64,000 nt of DNA, taken from assembly GCA_951230915.1 (NCBI GenBank), contig OX579635.1, positions 42,656,001-42,720,000 of the forward strand, given 5' to 3'. Positions 1 through 14,000 of the stretch are shown piece by piece. Made by a program: the position numbers and the translations under genes. Each line of letters begins with the position of its first letter. Position 1 is the first letter of the stretch. This DNA is from Antitrichia curtipendula (Eukaryota; Streptophyta; Bryopsida; Hypnales; Leucodontaceae). The notes under the pieces were generated by a model. The model was given only the letters and a program-made list of their open reading frames with translations, was not told the DNA's origin and made no database searches.

Positions 1-1271
1 AATTGTCTGAGCATTCTCAGTCTATGAGTGATAAGTAATTGTGGACCTCCTGTAAGAATTACTTAATATACAAGTGTGTGACAAATTGTTCAAGTATTCA
101 AAGTAGAAATTGATTGCAGTGATGGCTAAGTTGAAGTAAAGATTGTGAATAGTCAATCTGAGTCAATGTGTGTTCACCAAAAGAAGAATTGAATTGGTTA
201 AAACAAATTGTAAGATATCCTCACTTATAAAGCCATTAGTGTAAGTACAATAATTACATTTGATTATGGATTGACAATTTGTTGAGGGCCTAATTGAAGG
301 ACTAAATGTGTATGCATATGTATCATATAATCTAAACTATAGAAATTTCATGCCATGATTTCCAAAGTCTAATGTAAATTACCAAATCCAATATATGATT
401 AAGTCATTGGGTTGGTTGAATTTGACGAATTCTTGGATAAAATCATAAGAACAAATTGTTGATAATACAATTACAAAGAGGCTGGAGAATGTGATTAGGG
501 TTGTCAATATATGCAAACACGGACGAAATGTCATTTGATTAATTACTAAAGATTTTTTTTTAAAGTAGCTCAATGTTAATACTGTGCATCTAGTGAGAGG
601 CATTGCTAATTATAATAATTTGATCATTATAATAATAATTGGAATAATGTGTTGTATGGTGTATATTCAAAATGAGACCATTTATAATAGAATTTGAAAC
701 CACATTAGTTGTTTGTGATTTAAATTTTCCATAGGACTCTGAGTGCGCTTGAGATTAGATTAGACCTAGGAACAAGAGAACATTAGTTGATTAGTAGTGA
801 AAACTGAATTGGTGGACTGTTGGCAATTGGTGCATTGAACAAATTGTGTGGTTATGTTAGTTACTAGAGATAAAAGTAGAACAATGGCAAATTTTGAGCT
901 CCAAACATTGTTTCAACCTTCTACGATTGGAAGAGTTTGGAATTTCAAAAAACTATTGTATCTTACGCAGCTAATGTTTTCAAGGAGTTTGCATTACACA
1001 TCATGCCTTGCATTAGTTTGAGACAGTTTGTTGTAGGATTAGGACCAACTTGTTATATATACAAATATTTTATATTATTCTATAATACAAGTGACTAAGT
1101 TACAATGCCATAGACAATTTGACCATTCCCTAAATCTTGAACCTCAATAAAAGTGTCTTAAGTATTTACAAGGTAGGCAAAAATCTAGACTACAATTAGT
1201 GAGGATCTTACATTGACAAATTTTTTGCACACTTCAATTTCAGGACCACATTCAGGTGATTTATCCTTTAT

Positions 1272-1307
<36 letters not shown>

Positions 1308-3700
1308 AGTATGAATTGGGCCCATGGTTTCAATGGTTTATTCTCGCCTCCTTACGTTCTTGATATAGTAATTTTGTACTTTTCCTCAACAATTTTTTTA
1401 TTTTATTTGTATAGGATAAAGTTTGAAATATCTTACTCAAAACTTGAAAGTTAAAAACTTCAAGGTAAAGTGCTGCATGGATCTTTGAACTAGCAAGGCA
1501 CCACTAATTTGTAGGATTGTGTGTTGAATGTAAATGCAATCAAGCATGTGCACGTAGCAATTTCTATTTTCAACAATTGAACCACAAGTATGTTGGAGAT
1601 AAGTTGAGGAGTACTTAAGTAGAATAAAATATTGATTAATCTCTCAATATTGCAAGAATTAGTTAACTTCTTATGTACATGACAAGTTGACAACATCCCA
1701 TCCATCCTATCTTGTTCAACACATGGCCCTTTAAAAACAACTTACTTGAATAAATAAGCAAAATAAAAATCTTTAAAAATCACCTAAGCTAATATTTATC
1801 ATTTTTAACTTTAAAAAAATGCGTTATGTTGAAAATGAAAAATATTCAATCTTCAATTAATTTTAAAAGGAATATTTAATTATTGGTTGCAAATTTTATC
1901 AAAAATTATTGGTCAATGTAATAGTAGTTTCAATTGTATGGACACAATCCATATATCATATTTTACAACATTATTTAAAATTCATCATTCAATTATTCTT
2001 CCAAATAGCATTATATTTACTTTAAAATCCATTTTGTATAATTTAAAAAAATTATAATAGTCTTTGGTTCTTTTAAGGCTTTAAGTATTCTATAATAATA
2101 TTTTATAGATGATATTCTAATTCAAACATATATTATAAATAGTAAAAAAAAATTACTAGAATTCCTTTGGACTTCAATTATTGCACAAAAAAATCTTTTC
2201 TTATTTTGTAAGGAAGGCTTGAAAACCCTATTGTTGTATAAATGTGTTAAAAATGTGTTTGGAATCATTGTTGTAAAAAAAAACTAGGAAAATTTTACCA
2301 TATAAAGAACAACTTTGAAAGAACTTTTTAGCTTGAGACTTCATAATAATTTTCTACATACCGAGGGTCATTCCTCACTTTTGAAGATGAAAAAAATACA
2401 AAGAAGGTAGATAAGCCCATTGTAGATATGTTGGTTGCCTTGCCCACATGGGATGGATGAACATTTTTTAATTTCTTTCTTCCTATGGACAAATGTTAAA
2501 AAAAGGCAATAGCAATTGAAATAGAAACAATAAAATACAATTTTTTTATGAATTTTTGAATTGTACTACCTAAATAGTTCAAAAAGCCTCTAGGTCCTCT
2601 AAATCAATAATAGCCATCTTACTCATCTAAAATGGTCATATTATTAACTTAAAACAACTACAATATAAGAATTCTAATTCCGTAATAATTTTACACATTA
2701 AAGGTAAAAGTTCCTATTATAGTATTAAATCATTCATATATGGTTGATAACTCCAACAATTTAAAGGTTGGTGCATCTGAAGAGTCTTCTTGAACGGGGT
2801 CTCATGTTGGGCTTCAAAGAGCTAGTCCATCTGACACCTGGGCTCCAAATTACAATGTTGGTTCTACCCTTGTAATTCTAAGCCTAAAAAACCAAAGGGC
2901 TTCTTGTATTGTAATGGTTCTTAAAATATGGTTGGTTCTCAGTGTTTTATCATTGGTTTTTAAAATATAGGTGAGCCAAAGGATTAAAAAGAAGGTTTAC
3001 AAACCAAAATACACCATGAATTTCTTAAATATCTCTATTAGAATGAATTGTCATGTGAGGAAATTGGTTTTATTGTTATTGCAAGCTAATTTTGAAATGT
3101 AGTCCCACCAATAAATGCACTACTTGGTCTTTAGTTTAGCTTTAAACTCAAGATGCTCACTCTAGACATTACAGTTCTTTTGTCCACATGCCAAATACTT
3201 GTGAGTTCTTATTGGTAGAAATAAAACTCAAAAGAGCTCCATTTGGGACCAAAAAGGACTTTTCCCTAATTATCTATTTTTTGCTATCTTGAGTTAAAGA
3301 AATCCCAATTTTCTCCCACTTTACAATTAATTCTATTGACCACTAAGCCATCCCCATTGTAGTCCAAATTCCATTTATTCAAGAACAACAACTTAAATTG
3401 AATGCATGACCATAATAGATCCATTCCTAGCTAAAATAATTTGTCCTAATATAGTAGAACCACCCATAGTCGACTACTTAAGCAATTTCGCATATGTTCT
3501 GGAGTAGTAGAAGGGAATGTGAATTTACAACCCTGTAGGAAGATAGAAATGATGGGCATTGCCAAGTTTTCATGATTTTTTTCCTTGAATTGAATTTATT
3601 ATGAATTTTGGAAGCCAAAAATTGACCTAAACCCATCCCCAAGATACAAAGTCTTCCAATTTCGACCATTCCATAACTACTTTCCCACTCACTACTTCCT
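1..3700. other. AT-rich intergenic DNA, no gene seen
   Basis: Only short ORFs without recognisable motifs are present. A (TA)n microsatellite lies at about 1273-1304. The segment at about 2760-2900 has a less AT-rich composition than its surroundings but no domain could be read in it. I see no RNA gene. Confidence 0.6.
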
Positions 3701-4556
3701 ACTTTCTTGCTCACTAAATCAAGACATAGACATGTGTTAAGACTTTATAGTGCCAACCTTGCAAAAGAGAAAAAATCACATTCCAAACTATGGTTAGAAT
3801 TTGAACCAGCCTTTGTTGGAAATAGCTGCACCCTACAGGTTGGTTATTGATGGCCTGTTGGTAATGAGTGGTTCTACCATAGAGCATGTGACGCACATTT
3901 ACCAAAGTCCACAGTACTTTGAGTTACTGCAAGTTCAAACATTCCTACATTGCACCAATTTCCACAAAACTTGTGGTGACACTAAATTCTCTAGGTGATG
4001 CTAATTTTCCCCTCTCACCGATAGGACAAGTCAGTGAACCTGGGCTAAGCAAAATAGTCCTTACGATTTTATTGCTTTGGTATGCGTGAGGCTTCAATCT
4101 TTCCCAAAAGATGTTGAGAGCACAGCATCATTCGTGAGGAACCGATGGACCAATCCCAAAATCTTTTCGTGTCCGCAGGATAAGAGCAGAACCAAAAGTC
4201 AGTACGATGAGGTAAAAGGGAACCATACAACACCAGTGTATAAGCTTAATGCAGTGGTTGTCATGCAGTCCATCTTGCAAACCATCCACGAGAATTTCAA
4301 AATTACAAAATCGGAGATTAGGAGCATTCAGTGATAGTTCATCACATTCAGCGATTGAACCTTTCGTAAGAGTAATATACATTCGGCAGAGTTCAGCATA
4401 TGCGCACAGTTTAATCCTTTGTTCTTTCGACTCTACATCAGTGTTGGCAAGCTCCTCTCCAAATGACGATGATGGGGTCATCAAAATTCCGACTTGAATC
4501 GAAATAGCAGTTGCCTCTGCACATGGAATTTGCTCTTTCGCTCATAGGCTCCGCTG
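3700..4556 (-). other. Probable 3' untranslated region or downstream exon of the 4557-6757 gene
   Basis: Base composition stays gene-like from about 3800 to 4550, directly downstream of the stop of the five-exon gene. A minus-strand ORF of 118 codons (4484-4128) lies here but shows no known motif. I take the segment as 3' UTR or an alternative terminal exon. Confidence 0.35.
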
Positions 4557-6757
4557 TCACTGCTTTGCAGCGAACTGGAGAGGTATGACTGGGACGAGGT
4601 AGTTGTTATGTGAAGAATCGAAAGTTTTGAAGTTCCCAGCAGATCCAGACGTCTGTGCACGGAGCAGAGCAGCTCGCTTTGCTTGTTGCCCGTCAGCATA
4701 CTTTTGAGCTTGTCCAGCTTCATGCCTTCGCAGATTGACCTGAAACATACACAAAAGAGTACTCCCGTTAGTAAAGAGTATCACATAAGTCATGCAAAGA
4801 TTCTACAACAATCAATAACAGGGCATCACATGCAAAAGACAAGAGAGGTAATTCTCAAAGGGATATGACAATAGTGATAGAAATCTGTACCTCGGGTCGT
4901 CGGCCTAGGTGACGAGTCTCCGGTGCTCCCGTGGTGGAATGCGGTGACCTACAGCATCCTCTAATTTTCATTAGGGCCTAAAATCGCAACAAATAAGATC
5001 ACCTGATCGTTCTCGAGTAGTAGCGTAACGCCACTTTTGAGAATAATGCCAAATAAGAGTCATAAAGGGCAAAGCAGATCAAAGCTATGCCATACTCTCA
5101 CATGTGAAGGCAATGACTCATTCGCTTGAGGAGCTCTCACTTGTTCAAATTAAGCTCAACTTTGAAGGCTTTCATTCATGTCAATTCAAAGAGTGCTCAA
5201 TAGGGGTCCCTAGAATCTTATGACACAATTTTCATATGGAAATTGCATGTGATTAATGATTGCAGTGACCATAAATGATGTGAAACCAGGAGGAACTGAG
5301 CAGTACCTTCCAGGTTTGGAGGATCCACCAACACCATGCTGATCACCAGCTAAATCCGCTGTAACACACAAAAAATACCTCTTCAAAGGATGCTCACATC
5401 TCAGGGAAAAAGCCAATCGTTTTAAAGAAGCAAATGAAAATAGAATGGAAACAACAGATGCATGGAATATTTCATTAGGGTTTGTCAGAGTGTAAGATTT
5501 GACTTCTGCAAAAGGAGTCGACTCTGAAAAAAGAGACCTCAAAACTCTATGTGAGGGCAAGTATTTCTGAAAAGAGTTTGGGTCTTAGGGTTTAGGGTTT
5601 ATCATTCAATACCTTTTCCTGACGACCGGAGTGCCACCCGCTCTCTGAAACTCCCTGGAGCTCCTGGGGATGCACCCGGAGTTCCTGGGCTGGCGAGGGA
5701 GGGAGATGGGATCGCAGACGTTACAAACCCTGGTGGTCCTCCTGAACCATCTCTCTTCGTTTCTGCTAGAGGACGACTGCTCTGTCAAGCAATACACAGA
5801 AGTTAGCTTCACCCTAAAGCCCTAAACCCAAACAGACGGGATAAAAGAGCACTCAACGCTTGCACTCAAAACATTCAAACTGAGATTTCATACTTAATTA
5901 TCAACCAAATCATTTTGAGCAATATCTATGGGAAAGCTACTGGAAATGTGCTTCCACTGAACTAAAATACGGCACCTAACTCAAAGCGTTGAGATCACAT
6001 GAACAATTGAAGGTGCACAGCAAATATGCCAGCAGACTATACAGAGAGTCAACAACCAGTTCGTTTTGTTGAGAAGTCTTTCTCATATCTGGTTCAAGTC
6101 ATGCACGTCATAGCTTGTTGGAAAGCAGATAACGATGCGCTTCTAATATTGCCAATATTCTGAATTTCAATCACAGCGAAGTTCACTAGCTAGAGTTTCA
6201 ATAGCGCCAGCAAGGATGTCATACCCGCCGTCCCAGTGTAATCTCCAATTCCATTCACCTTCTCACATGGAACCACCAAATTGAAGCAAAACCCTAATTA
6301 CCACAATCCAGTATACTAAACAATTCCTAAAGCCCAGTCACGGGTTCCATAAGATGATCTTCCCCAAATTTCATTCCACCGCCTTCAAGATCTCAAGATC
6401 CTGTCATTCCTAATCGTCCTTACAGAACTAGAGCGATCCCCTTGAAACACAACAAGAGCGTTCGCCAAATTAGGGTTTATAGCCGTTCGATTGATTCACC
6501 AAATTCAAGTACGAGACAAAAATCCACCGGATTCCAAAGAGAAAGATAATAAAGAAGCCGTGAACTTACACAGTCGTTTTGCCCAGACGACGGCGATGCG
6601 GCAACACGGTGACATTATTAGTCTCGGCCGTCACCCCGATCGAGTCCGCGGTACTTGCCAGCACTGCTCCACCAGCAGCGCTGTTGCCCCCCAAGCTCCC
6701 CGTGGACGCGCTGGAAGTCGGCGGTGAGGGTGCAGAATTCGCTTGCTGCTGCTCCAT
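4557..6757 (-). CDS. Five-exon gene for a 215-residue Ser/Gly/Pro-rich protein of unknown function
   Basis: I do not recognise this gene. Read on the minus strand, exons at 6757-6572, 5781-5613, 5358-5307, 4948-4891 and 4739-4557 join in frame, each with GT and AG at the intron ends, to give 215 residues and a TGA stop. The start is the ATG followed by Glu and three Gln; the ORF runs further upstream but that extension looks like leader. Residues 1-60 are Ser/Ala/Thr/Gly-rich and end in a basic patch (PHRRRLGKTT). Residues 63-150 are rich in Pro, Gly and Ser. The last 60 residues hold a basic, Ala/Gln-rich stretch, then GNFKTFDSSHNNYLVPVIP, which looks like a conserved C-terminal motif. No membrane segment or signal peptide is visible. 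GC content is clearly above the surrounding DNA, which supports a real gene. Exon 1 has two possible donors two bases apart; only the upstream one keeps the frame open. Confidence 0.6.
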
Positions 6758-9700
6758 CGCACCTTCCCACACAACTCCCCTGCAATGGACCAGCCTGAGA
6801 CTTCTATGCAGTACTAATCGCGTGTCCCAAAGCAAATCTCCTACGGATTCTGCATCGCAAATGCAGCGTGATGCGCAGTAGCTTAGTCACATCGCAACTT
6901 TTGGAACGCAATCACGCAAAAGATTGCAAGCTCGTCTCGAAGTTGGGCACCGGCAGCAAATCTTCCTTTGGAAGAAGGGGACGGAGTAGAGCAGGGGAAG
7001 GAGGAGACTGGATGAATACTGTACGTGGATGAATGATGTCCCTGGATCTCGTTCATGTTTGAAAGTGCCGTGTTTCCACCACTCAGATTTTGCTTGACAC
7101 CCGCCCAAAGTGGTTGTGCTGAATTGTGCTGAGGGTATCACAACTGTACCCGGATCCGCCAACACTGTACCCGGCGTGTCTCAGGCAAATATAATGACTG
7201 TTTTTTCCTCTTTTCTTCTCTAGGCTTTTTTTATTTTTATTTTTAAACATATGACCTTCGAGGATTGCAACTACGAAAGACTTGACACAACCATGGCAAT
7301 CCATGGACCTAATTCTTGTCATGAACAAATGGAGGGATAAGCCTCCTCCTTGTGCACTGTCACAAAGAAACCCCCCACAAGCAACATTAGCATGGGAAGT
7401 TGGACCGAGAACCTCATGGATTCCATCGGAAGTCCCTACCACCTCATCATCACTCAGGGTAGTTTAAGGTCATTTTGGACCAGTCTTCTCTAGGTTTTGT
7501 CTTGTAGCCATTGATGTTCTTGCAATGCGTATGCGTTTTTGCGTCAATGTGCAGGCTCGTTTTCTTGAGTGTTCTCTTTTCGGATTCAACATTTGTGATG
7601 GACAGGGATGTCAATTATAATTCCTTTAAGTTTGCGAAAGTCTTGAAGAGGAGATGTTGAAGTATGAGATTCAAAGATGATGGCATCCAAAAGTTATATG
7701 TTTGGTTGCATTGTTTCGATGTCTATTCAAAAGCACTGCTTATTGTTGCTTTGGAATCTCATCTTGATATCTAGGGTTTGTTTAATTGATATATGGGCAA
7801 CTAATTGATTATTTATTATAGCTAATTTTTTGACATTTTACAAATTAAATCTTGCATGTGGGAGAGAGATTTTTGAGGAATTAGCAATTCATTGTGCATG
7901 TAGTTGAATTTTCAAGATTGTCTTGGTTTTTTGTTGGCTTTTAGTTGGTGTTGTCCGATGCCAATTATTCTTGTATCCACTTTTTGTCAAATGCACAGCT
8001 CCGCAGCCTTCTTAGCATTAACCTCCTATTCACATCAAGTCATCTAAGGTAAATTAGCCTATGATAGATAGAATGATTCGTTTACCTTGTTAACATAATT
8101 GAAAAAATAAATAAATAAAAATTTCATATATAAACAAATGTGAGAAATAAAAAGAGCAATTGAAATTTATTTTTTTGATTAAATATGAATTTCTTATGAA
8201 TTTTTGAAATGTGCTATCACATTGGCCCAAAAGAATCTCTAGACTATTCCCAAATCAGCAAAAAGTGTACGCATGATGGTCATCCTTCCACCTAAAGCAA
8301 TCACAATATTTACTAACATGGCTACAACATGAAGGAATAAAAAAAAACTTGCTCTAATGAATTTACACTGAAAAAGGTAGAAGTTCCTAAAGCAGTCACT
8401 ATTAACTCCATCACCATCACTTAAGGCATTGATTTGGCCACAAACCAATCTAATAAAGTCCTAATTTCATTTATTAAATTTTTTTTGTCATGGGTTGAAA
8501 AGGTAGAAGTTCCTAATGTAATCACTACTAACTCCATCACCATCACCCAAGGCATTGATTTTGACCATTAACCAACCTAATGAAGTTCTAATCTCATTCA
8601 TTAAAAAAAGCTTGTCATCGGTTGATGTAAGATTGTAATGAATCATTTGCTAGATGTTTACAATAGCATGTTTGCCTGTCATAGGTTAGTTTATGTTAAT
8701 CCTTAAGGCTCATTTAAAAGGAAATTAATTTTGTAGATTCCTTTGGATTTTGTTGACGACAAATTTCTATGTAGGTTATTTAACTTAATTACCTTATTTC
8801 CATATATATAATGTTTTAAGTTTGTGTGCATTAGTATGTTGAAAGTAATGGGATGTTTTGTTGAACATCCTATAAATCGTTGATTTCAAATATATCAAGT
8901 TGTAGTGATTATATTCTAAGAGACTTGTGCAAAGGACTTTAACATGGGGGATCAATCATTTGCAAGCAACTGAAGTGGTAATGTTTTGAAGGGTGCGTAG
9001 AAAGTGTCTCCATTGCTATCAAGTTAGCACCATGTAATTTATTATTGACATGTATTATTTTTATGTATTAAATGGTTATTTATGACTTAATGAGAAAATT
9101 AAAATGACTTTTGGTGGGCAAGAGGACTTGAAAATGATTTTTTGGCAAGGATGTTCTATTTTAATTTATTATTGAAGACGGACATAATTAGATTAGTCGG
9201 CAATAATTTTACTTCTAGAGTAATAAACAAAAATGTTGTTTGTTACAAGACATCTAAGTAGATACACTTGTGTCCACATTTGGTAGATGTCTAACGTCCT
9301 AACAACCATGATGTGGTAGAATATGGGCTAAAATCCCCTAACTAGGTGGACATAGGTAGTAGGATAAAAGAGTGTCTTCTTCTTTCTTTTTCCATATTGT
9401 AGCGTGACTTAGCCTTTGTCTTTGTAATCATGAAAAAATAATTTTTTCATCCGAAGTGGTTCATTTACATTTATACAGAAAAAGATGGTTTTGTTTTATA
9501 ATCATATAATTATTTCACAGACTTTCATATATTCACAATCATAGTGAACAAAATATCATATTTTTAAAATTTAAGAGGATCATGGAAGTAGAAACAATTT
9601 AATTATTATAATTTTATTTAATATTAATATACATGCATAGAAGTGGGCTTTGTGTAACGCATTTTTAATTGTAGCGTATTTTTAAAATGCAGTTTAAGGC

Positions 9701-10545
9701 AATGGTTCATTTATTTGCTTCAATTAGATGATTGGTCACCAATTCAAAAACCTTCCAATACTAACCCTTCATTAGTGAAGTTTTTGACATAGTTCTAACT
9801 TATTTTCTACAATTTCATTATTTGTTTTTTAACCTTTTATAAGAATTTGATTTTTATATTAATTAATTAATATAAAAAATGAAAGTTAAGTCACACTACA
9901 GTAGTGTGTAGGTGAGCTAAATAACTAAGGAGCTACACGTTATATTAGAGTTGTAATATAACAAGATTTTGAGAAGATACTCTTCTTATTGTTGTAATTT
10001 AAAAAGATATAACTTGCCTTGTTTGGACCCAATATATAATTTATTATTGATAGAGTGAAAGAGTCTCAACTACCAAAGATTTCAAGGGAAGAGATTTTGC
10101 TTGCTTATAAAAAATGTGGTTAGACAATATTTAATATTGAGTTTTTTTGTGGATATGTATTACTTTGTTAGATTCGTATAAAATTATGAAACTTTTAGTT
10201 TGGACTTTAGAATTTGTATGTGGAAGTTTATCTTGATGGAAGGAAGGAAGGTTAGCTACCAAAAAATACAAAGATAGAAATTTCAATCCCTCATGAAAGT
10301 TTGGTTAAAAATATCTAATATTGAGATTTGATAAGGTGCACAGTAAATTTTTAGATTTCTATAAGTTATAGAACTTTTAGTTTGAAGTTAGTGAGTATTA
10401 TAGGCTTGGAAGTGAAGAGGTGTCAAGTTGCCTCTAGATCTAAGAGTTTCAACTTCATCAAGACATTAAAAATGAAATACAAAATATTTGAATTTGAAAA
10501 TTTGAGATGATATGTACGGTGAAGCTGTTCTTTTAGTACATACTA
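6758..10545. other. Promoter side of the five-exon gene, then AT-rich spacer
   Basis: About 6758-7480 is GC-richer and likely holds the promoter and 5' leader of the minus-strand gene. From about 7500 the DNA becomes AT-rich, with no gene visible. It contains one two-copy tandem repeat at about 8370-8625, listed separately. Confidence 0.5.
8371..8626. repeat. Two-copy tandem repeat, period about 128 bp
   Basis: The stretch beginning GGTAGAAGTTCCTAA near 8375 and continuing through AACTCCATCACCATCAC and AAGGCATTGATTT reappears about 128 bp later with modest divergence. It has no coding potential on either strand that I can support. Confidence 0.7.
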
Positions 10546-10551
10546 GTGGTT

Positions 10552-11193
10552 GGCGCTTGCTATGCTATGCATTCATCATTAGAATTTTTATGTATTAAAT
10601 AAAGTGCAGAACAAAAATTTCAATAAATCTTAAAATAAAAATTACTAAAATCTTTGTATAATTTTGTTTATAAGAAAGCATATATTGAAATGTACAATAG
10701 AAATTTATTGAATGATGATTGAAATATATGCAATGGTGAATACTGTAAAAGATACACATTTATTGTAATGCATTCAAAAGTTGACTCAATTGTTATGAAC
10801 AATGGCAATCCAAAAACTTGGTGAATTGAAAAGAAAAACTTGTAAATTTCAAAAACTTCATGAACAACTTAATTGTTGTGAAATCCAAAATTGCTTCAAT
10901 TGAATAAATTTCTCAAATCATTTGGTAGTAGCAATAGAATTTTGAAATCATATAAGCTGTAAAAGTGATATTACAGAGGTGACTGCAAACTACTACTCTA
11001 TTTCTATAATATAACATTGTGTGAAAATATTATTTTTATGTATGCATGATTGAAAATATTTTTACAAAATATTAAAATTAATTATTTCAAAGACTTATTG
11101 AAATCATTATCATACATTCTATTCAAATGTATCAAAATTTTACTAATATGTGATACAATGAATGTGTAGCATAGCAAGCACGAGCCCCTATTA
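10552..11193. mobile_element. Inverted-repeat-bounded non-autonomous element, about 640 bp
   Basis: The left end carries GCTTGCTATGCTATGCATTC near 10555. The right end, read on the minus strand, carries GCTTGCTATGCTACACATTC near 11165-11185. The interior is AT-rich without ORFs. The exact termini and target duplication are not clear (TACTA versus TATTA at best), so the superfamily is left open. Confidence 0.5.
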
Positions 11194-11279
11194 TTAATGG
11201 CAGCATTTGTGATATTACAAAGGGAGTTATGATTTTAGTAGTATGATGGAACGGAGTATTTGAATCTTCTGAGCATGAC

Positions 11280-11940
11280 AGGTTTCAAAGTGGACTTGTT
11301 GCCAAATTCTGGAAAATAAACTTCATTTGGGTATAAAAGACAATCATTAACCCCTAAGTTCCTTGATTATGTTATCACCAAAAACACTCTAAAACTGCTA
11401 TTTCTAGTACAAGTACCAAATTTTTGAAAATTTCATTTTTGGATACATATAACCATAGGATCTTGTAGTAATTTGGTTTGAGAATATGTGGAAATTTTTT
11501 TAAGAAATTTCCACTGTGTAGATTGCAAGATATTAAAGCTTTTTGAAAAACTAACATAAATTTGAAAGTTAGATGTCTTAATTCCTAAAAGATCAAGCTG
11601 TATTTTTTGGCAACATAAATTTTTTGGACAGGTACATGTAACTAGAGATTTTTATGTTTGGCCCAAACTTTAATAAAAGGTGTAGACAAGGAATATCTTT
11701 CATCTGCACTAAATTTTAGGACATTTGGAAATATGAGTCAAAAGTTATGGCCTAATATATAATTTGTTTTTCAACTCGGGCAACCCGGATAGATAAAAAG
11801 AAGTTATTTTTTTCAAAAACAAAAATTCAAAATTGATTCTTTATATTTATATGTACCTAGAAAGCTTTGAATCATTTCATTTTGATTAATGAGATGAAAG
11901 TTATGAAGAATTCTAGTTTGCAGGTTCTAGAGTTTTGATG
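11280..11940. repeat. Copy of a dispersed repeat family
   Basis: Sequence here is related to 18490-19030, 23630-24300, 45060-46010 and 63490-63880. Shared landmarks are AACCCCTAA near one end, ACCATAGGATCTT, and GATTAATGAGATGAAAGTTA. The parts shared differ between copies, which suggests fragments of one larger element. No coding region is readable in any copy. Confidence 0.55.
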
Positions 11941-14000
11941 CACTTGTGGTACTCATTTGAGTGTTGAATGTATTGAAATGGCACATATACAACTCTTATA
12001 CCGTTAAATGATATCGTACACGACTTATAGACATAAAATATATATAAATATAAATATGCTTTGATCTATATTTTATGTACAAATATATGTGTATTTTGGT
12101 ATGTGTGTATTGTATGAACATAAATATACTTTGGCTTGTATGAATTTAAATATAGGGACATGTATACATACTTTGTATAAAGTGTTATTTGCATATATAT
12201 GGAGTATTATGTTTATATTCATATCCTCATATGATTATGGGATTCTCTCATGTCTTGGGCCATATATAGTTGTAGCTAGGAACCCAATGTTTTTCTAAAG
12301 CAAATCCACTCTACTTAACAACGGAGAAGACAAAGTAGTTGTATATAAAAGTCTTGACTATTTAGAAAGTCTATCTTTATTTATGTGCAACTCTTTCTAT
12401 CTATTGTAACCTCCTACTTTCTCATCTTTCCTTGATTGCAATTAGTAACTATGGCCACTTGTTTTGCACTTAAAACAACACATTGCACATTCACATTATA
12501 TAGAATCATCTAGTCATAACATACAAAGGAGTATAAAGATTTGATGAAATTATGCATTTTCAAAATGAAAAACAATTCTTTGGATATTCATAAGCCATTT
12601 ATTGGATTCTCCAGTAGTATAGAGTTAAGACAAGATTTAAATGTATTATAGAAATATTTTTATTTATTTATTTAAATTTTTATCAAAACAAAGATTTTAG
12701 ATATGATGTTTAGAAATTATCCTTCATGAATTTAAATTTAAATCTTGATAGGTCTTCATGAAATCAATTTAAAGGCATTTGGTTTAGAAAATTCTTTTGA
12801 AAGGTATATTCTTATATATTGATTTTTTAAAAAGTTGGCTAAAATCATATTTCATAATTTTAGGATAATTAAAAATAAAATTTATTTAAAACCTCATTAT
12901 TTTTTTCAAATAGTAATATTTAATACAAGCTTTATATTCAATACTTTGTATATATTTGGTCATTAAAAAAAATGACCATTGCAATTTCAATCTCTAATGC
13001 ATCCTTTAACTAGCCTCTTGATTTGACGTATTGTAAAGATGTATTATAAAAAATCATTTTGAGAAATAATGAGGTGTTGTTTTGTAAAGAGGAAATGTAG
13101 ATTTTGAGTTACAAATTACACTTATTTCTTCCCACTCTTTGCATTGTCTAAAAGTGCCACTTCAATAGATCTTCCTTATGTGAACATCTTGCAAATCAAG
13201 TTGTACCTATTATTGAAGAAACAATTATAGGACATCTACCAAAAAAAATTTGACCCTTCATAAGTTTTGAATATGATAAGGTATGTGCACCTAGAAGAGA
13301 GACTCTCCTAAATGCACCACCTATCTACAACTATCCAAGATTTCAAGCTTGTGTCCCTTCCAGGTGCACATTCCTTATCCAAATGTCTCATTCTTTGGTA
13401 TGTTGGAACCTCCTTTCAATTGCCAACAAGAAAATATAAATAATTGAACCTAATAATAGTAACTGTGCACATTAGAAAAAGTGGTGTTCCTACTTTACTT
13501 CTATTGAGAAGCTTCGTTCTCACGAATAATGTACGGAGTGATTCGCATCGTTGGACAGTTTCTACTGTTTGGAGTGGCAAGTAAGGTTGATGAAATCATC
13601 GTTATCAGACTTTTCAGACTTGTACACGGCCAGTGTGAACCCCCTCTCCTGTATTCACATGAATATCTTGAGCTGCAAGCATCAGAACCTTTGACAGAAT
13701 CAGCTGTGAGTACTTTCAGAAGGGCCAGTTCTAAGTAAAGGGATTAGTAACGACATAAGGACGGTACAGAAGGCCAAAAGGCCACATACCAAAACTCTAG
13801 ACCTTAACACACAATTCTACTGCTGACTATTAATCAAACGCAAAAAGCATCATCCAGTCAGCAAAGAAATACGGAAATAGGTGATCAAGTCCAAAGTCTT
13901 CCACGAGTGGAATTATTTACAAAATAAATAATCCAGAGTACAACTTCGTCGCCTAAGTTTACAGATCAACACAGGGTCGAAAAGCACATCTACATCTCGT
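11941..14000. other. AT-rich spacer; GC rises beyond 13500 toward the SEC12-like gene
   Basis: No gene is seen in 11941-13500. From about 13510 the composition becomes gene-like; this is probably the 3' untranslated region of the minus-strand SEC12-like gene. A 69-codon plus-strand ORF at 13529-13738 has no known motif and I do not call it a gene. Confidence 0.45.
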
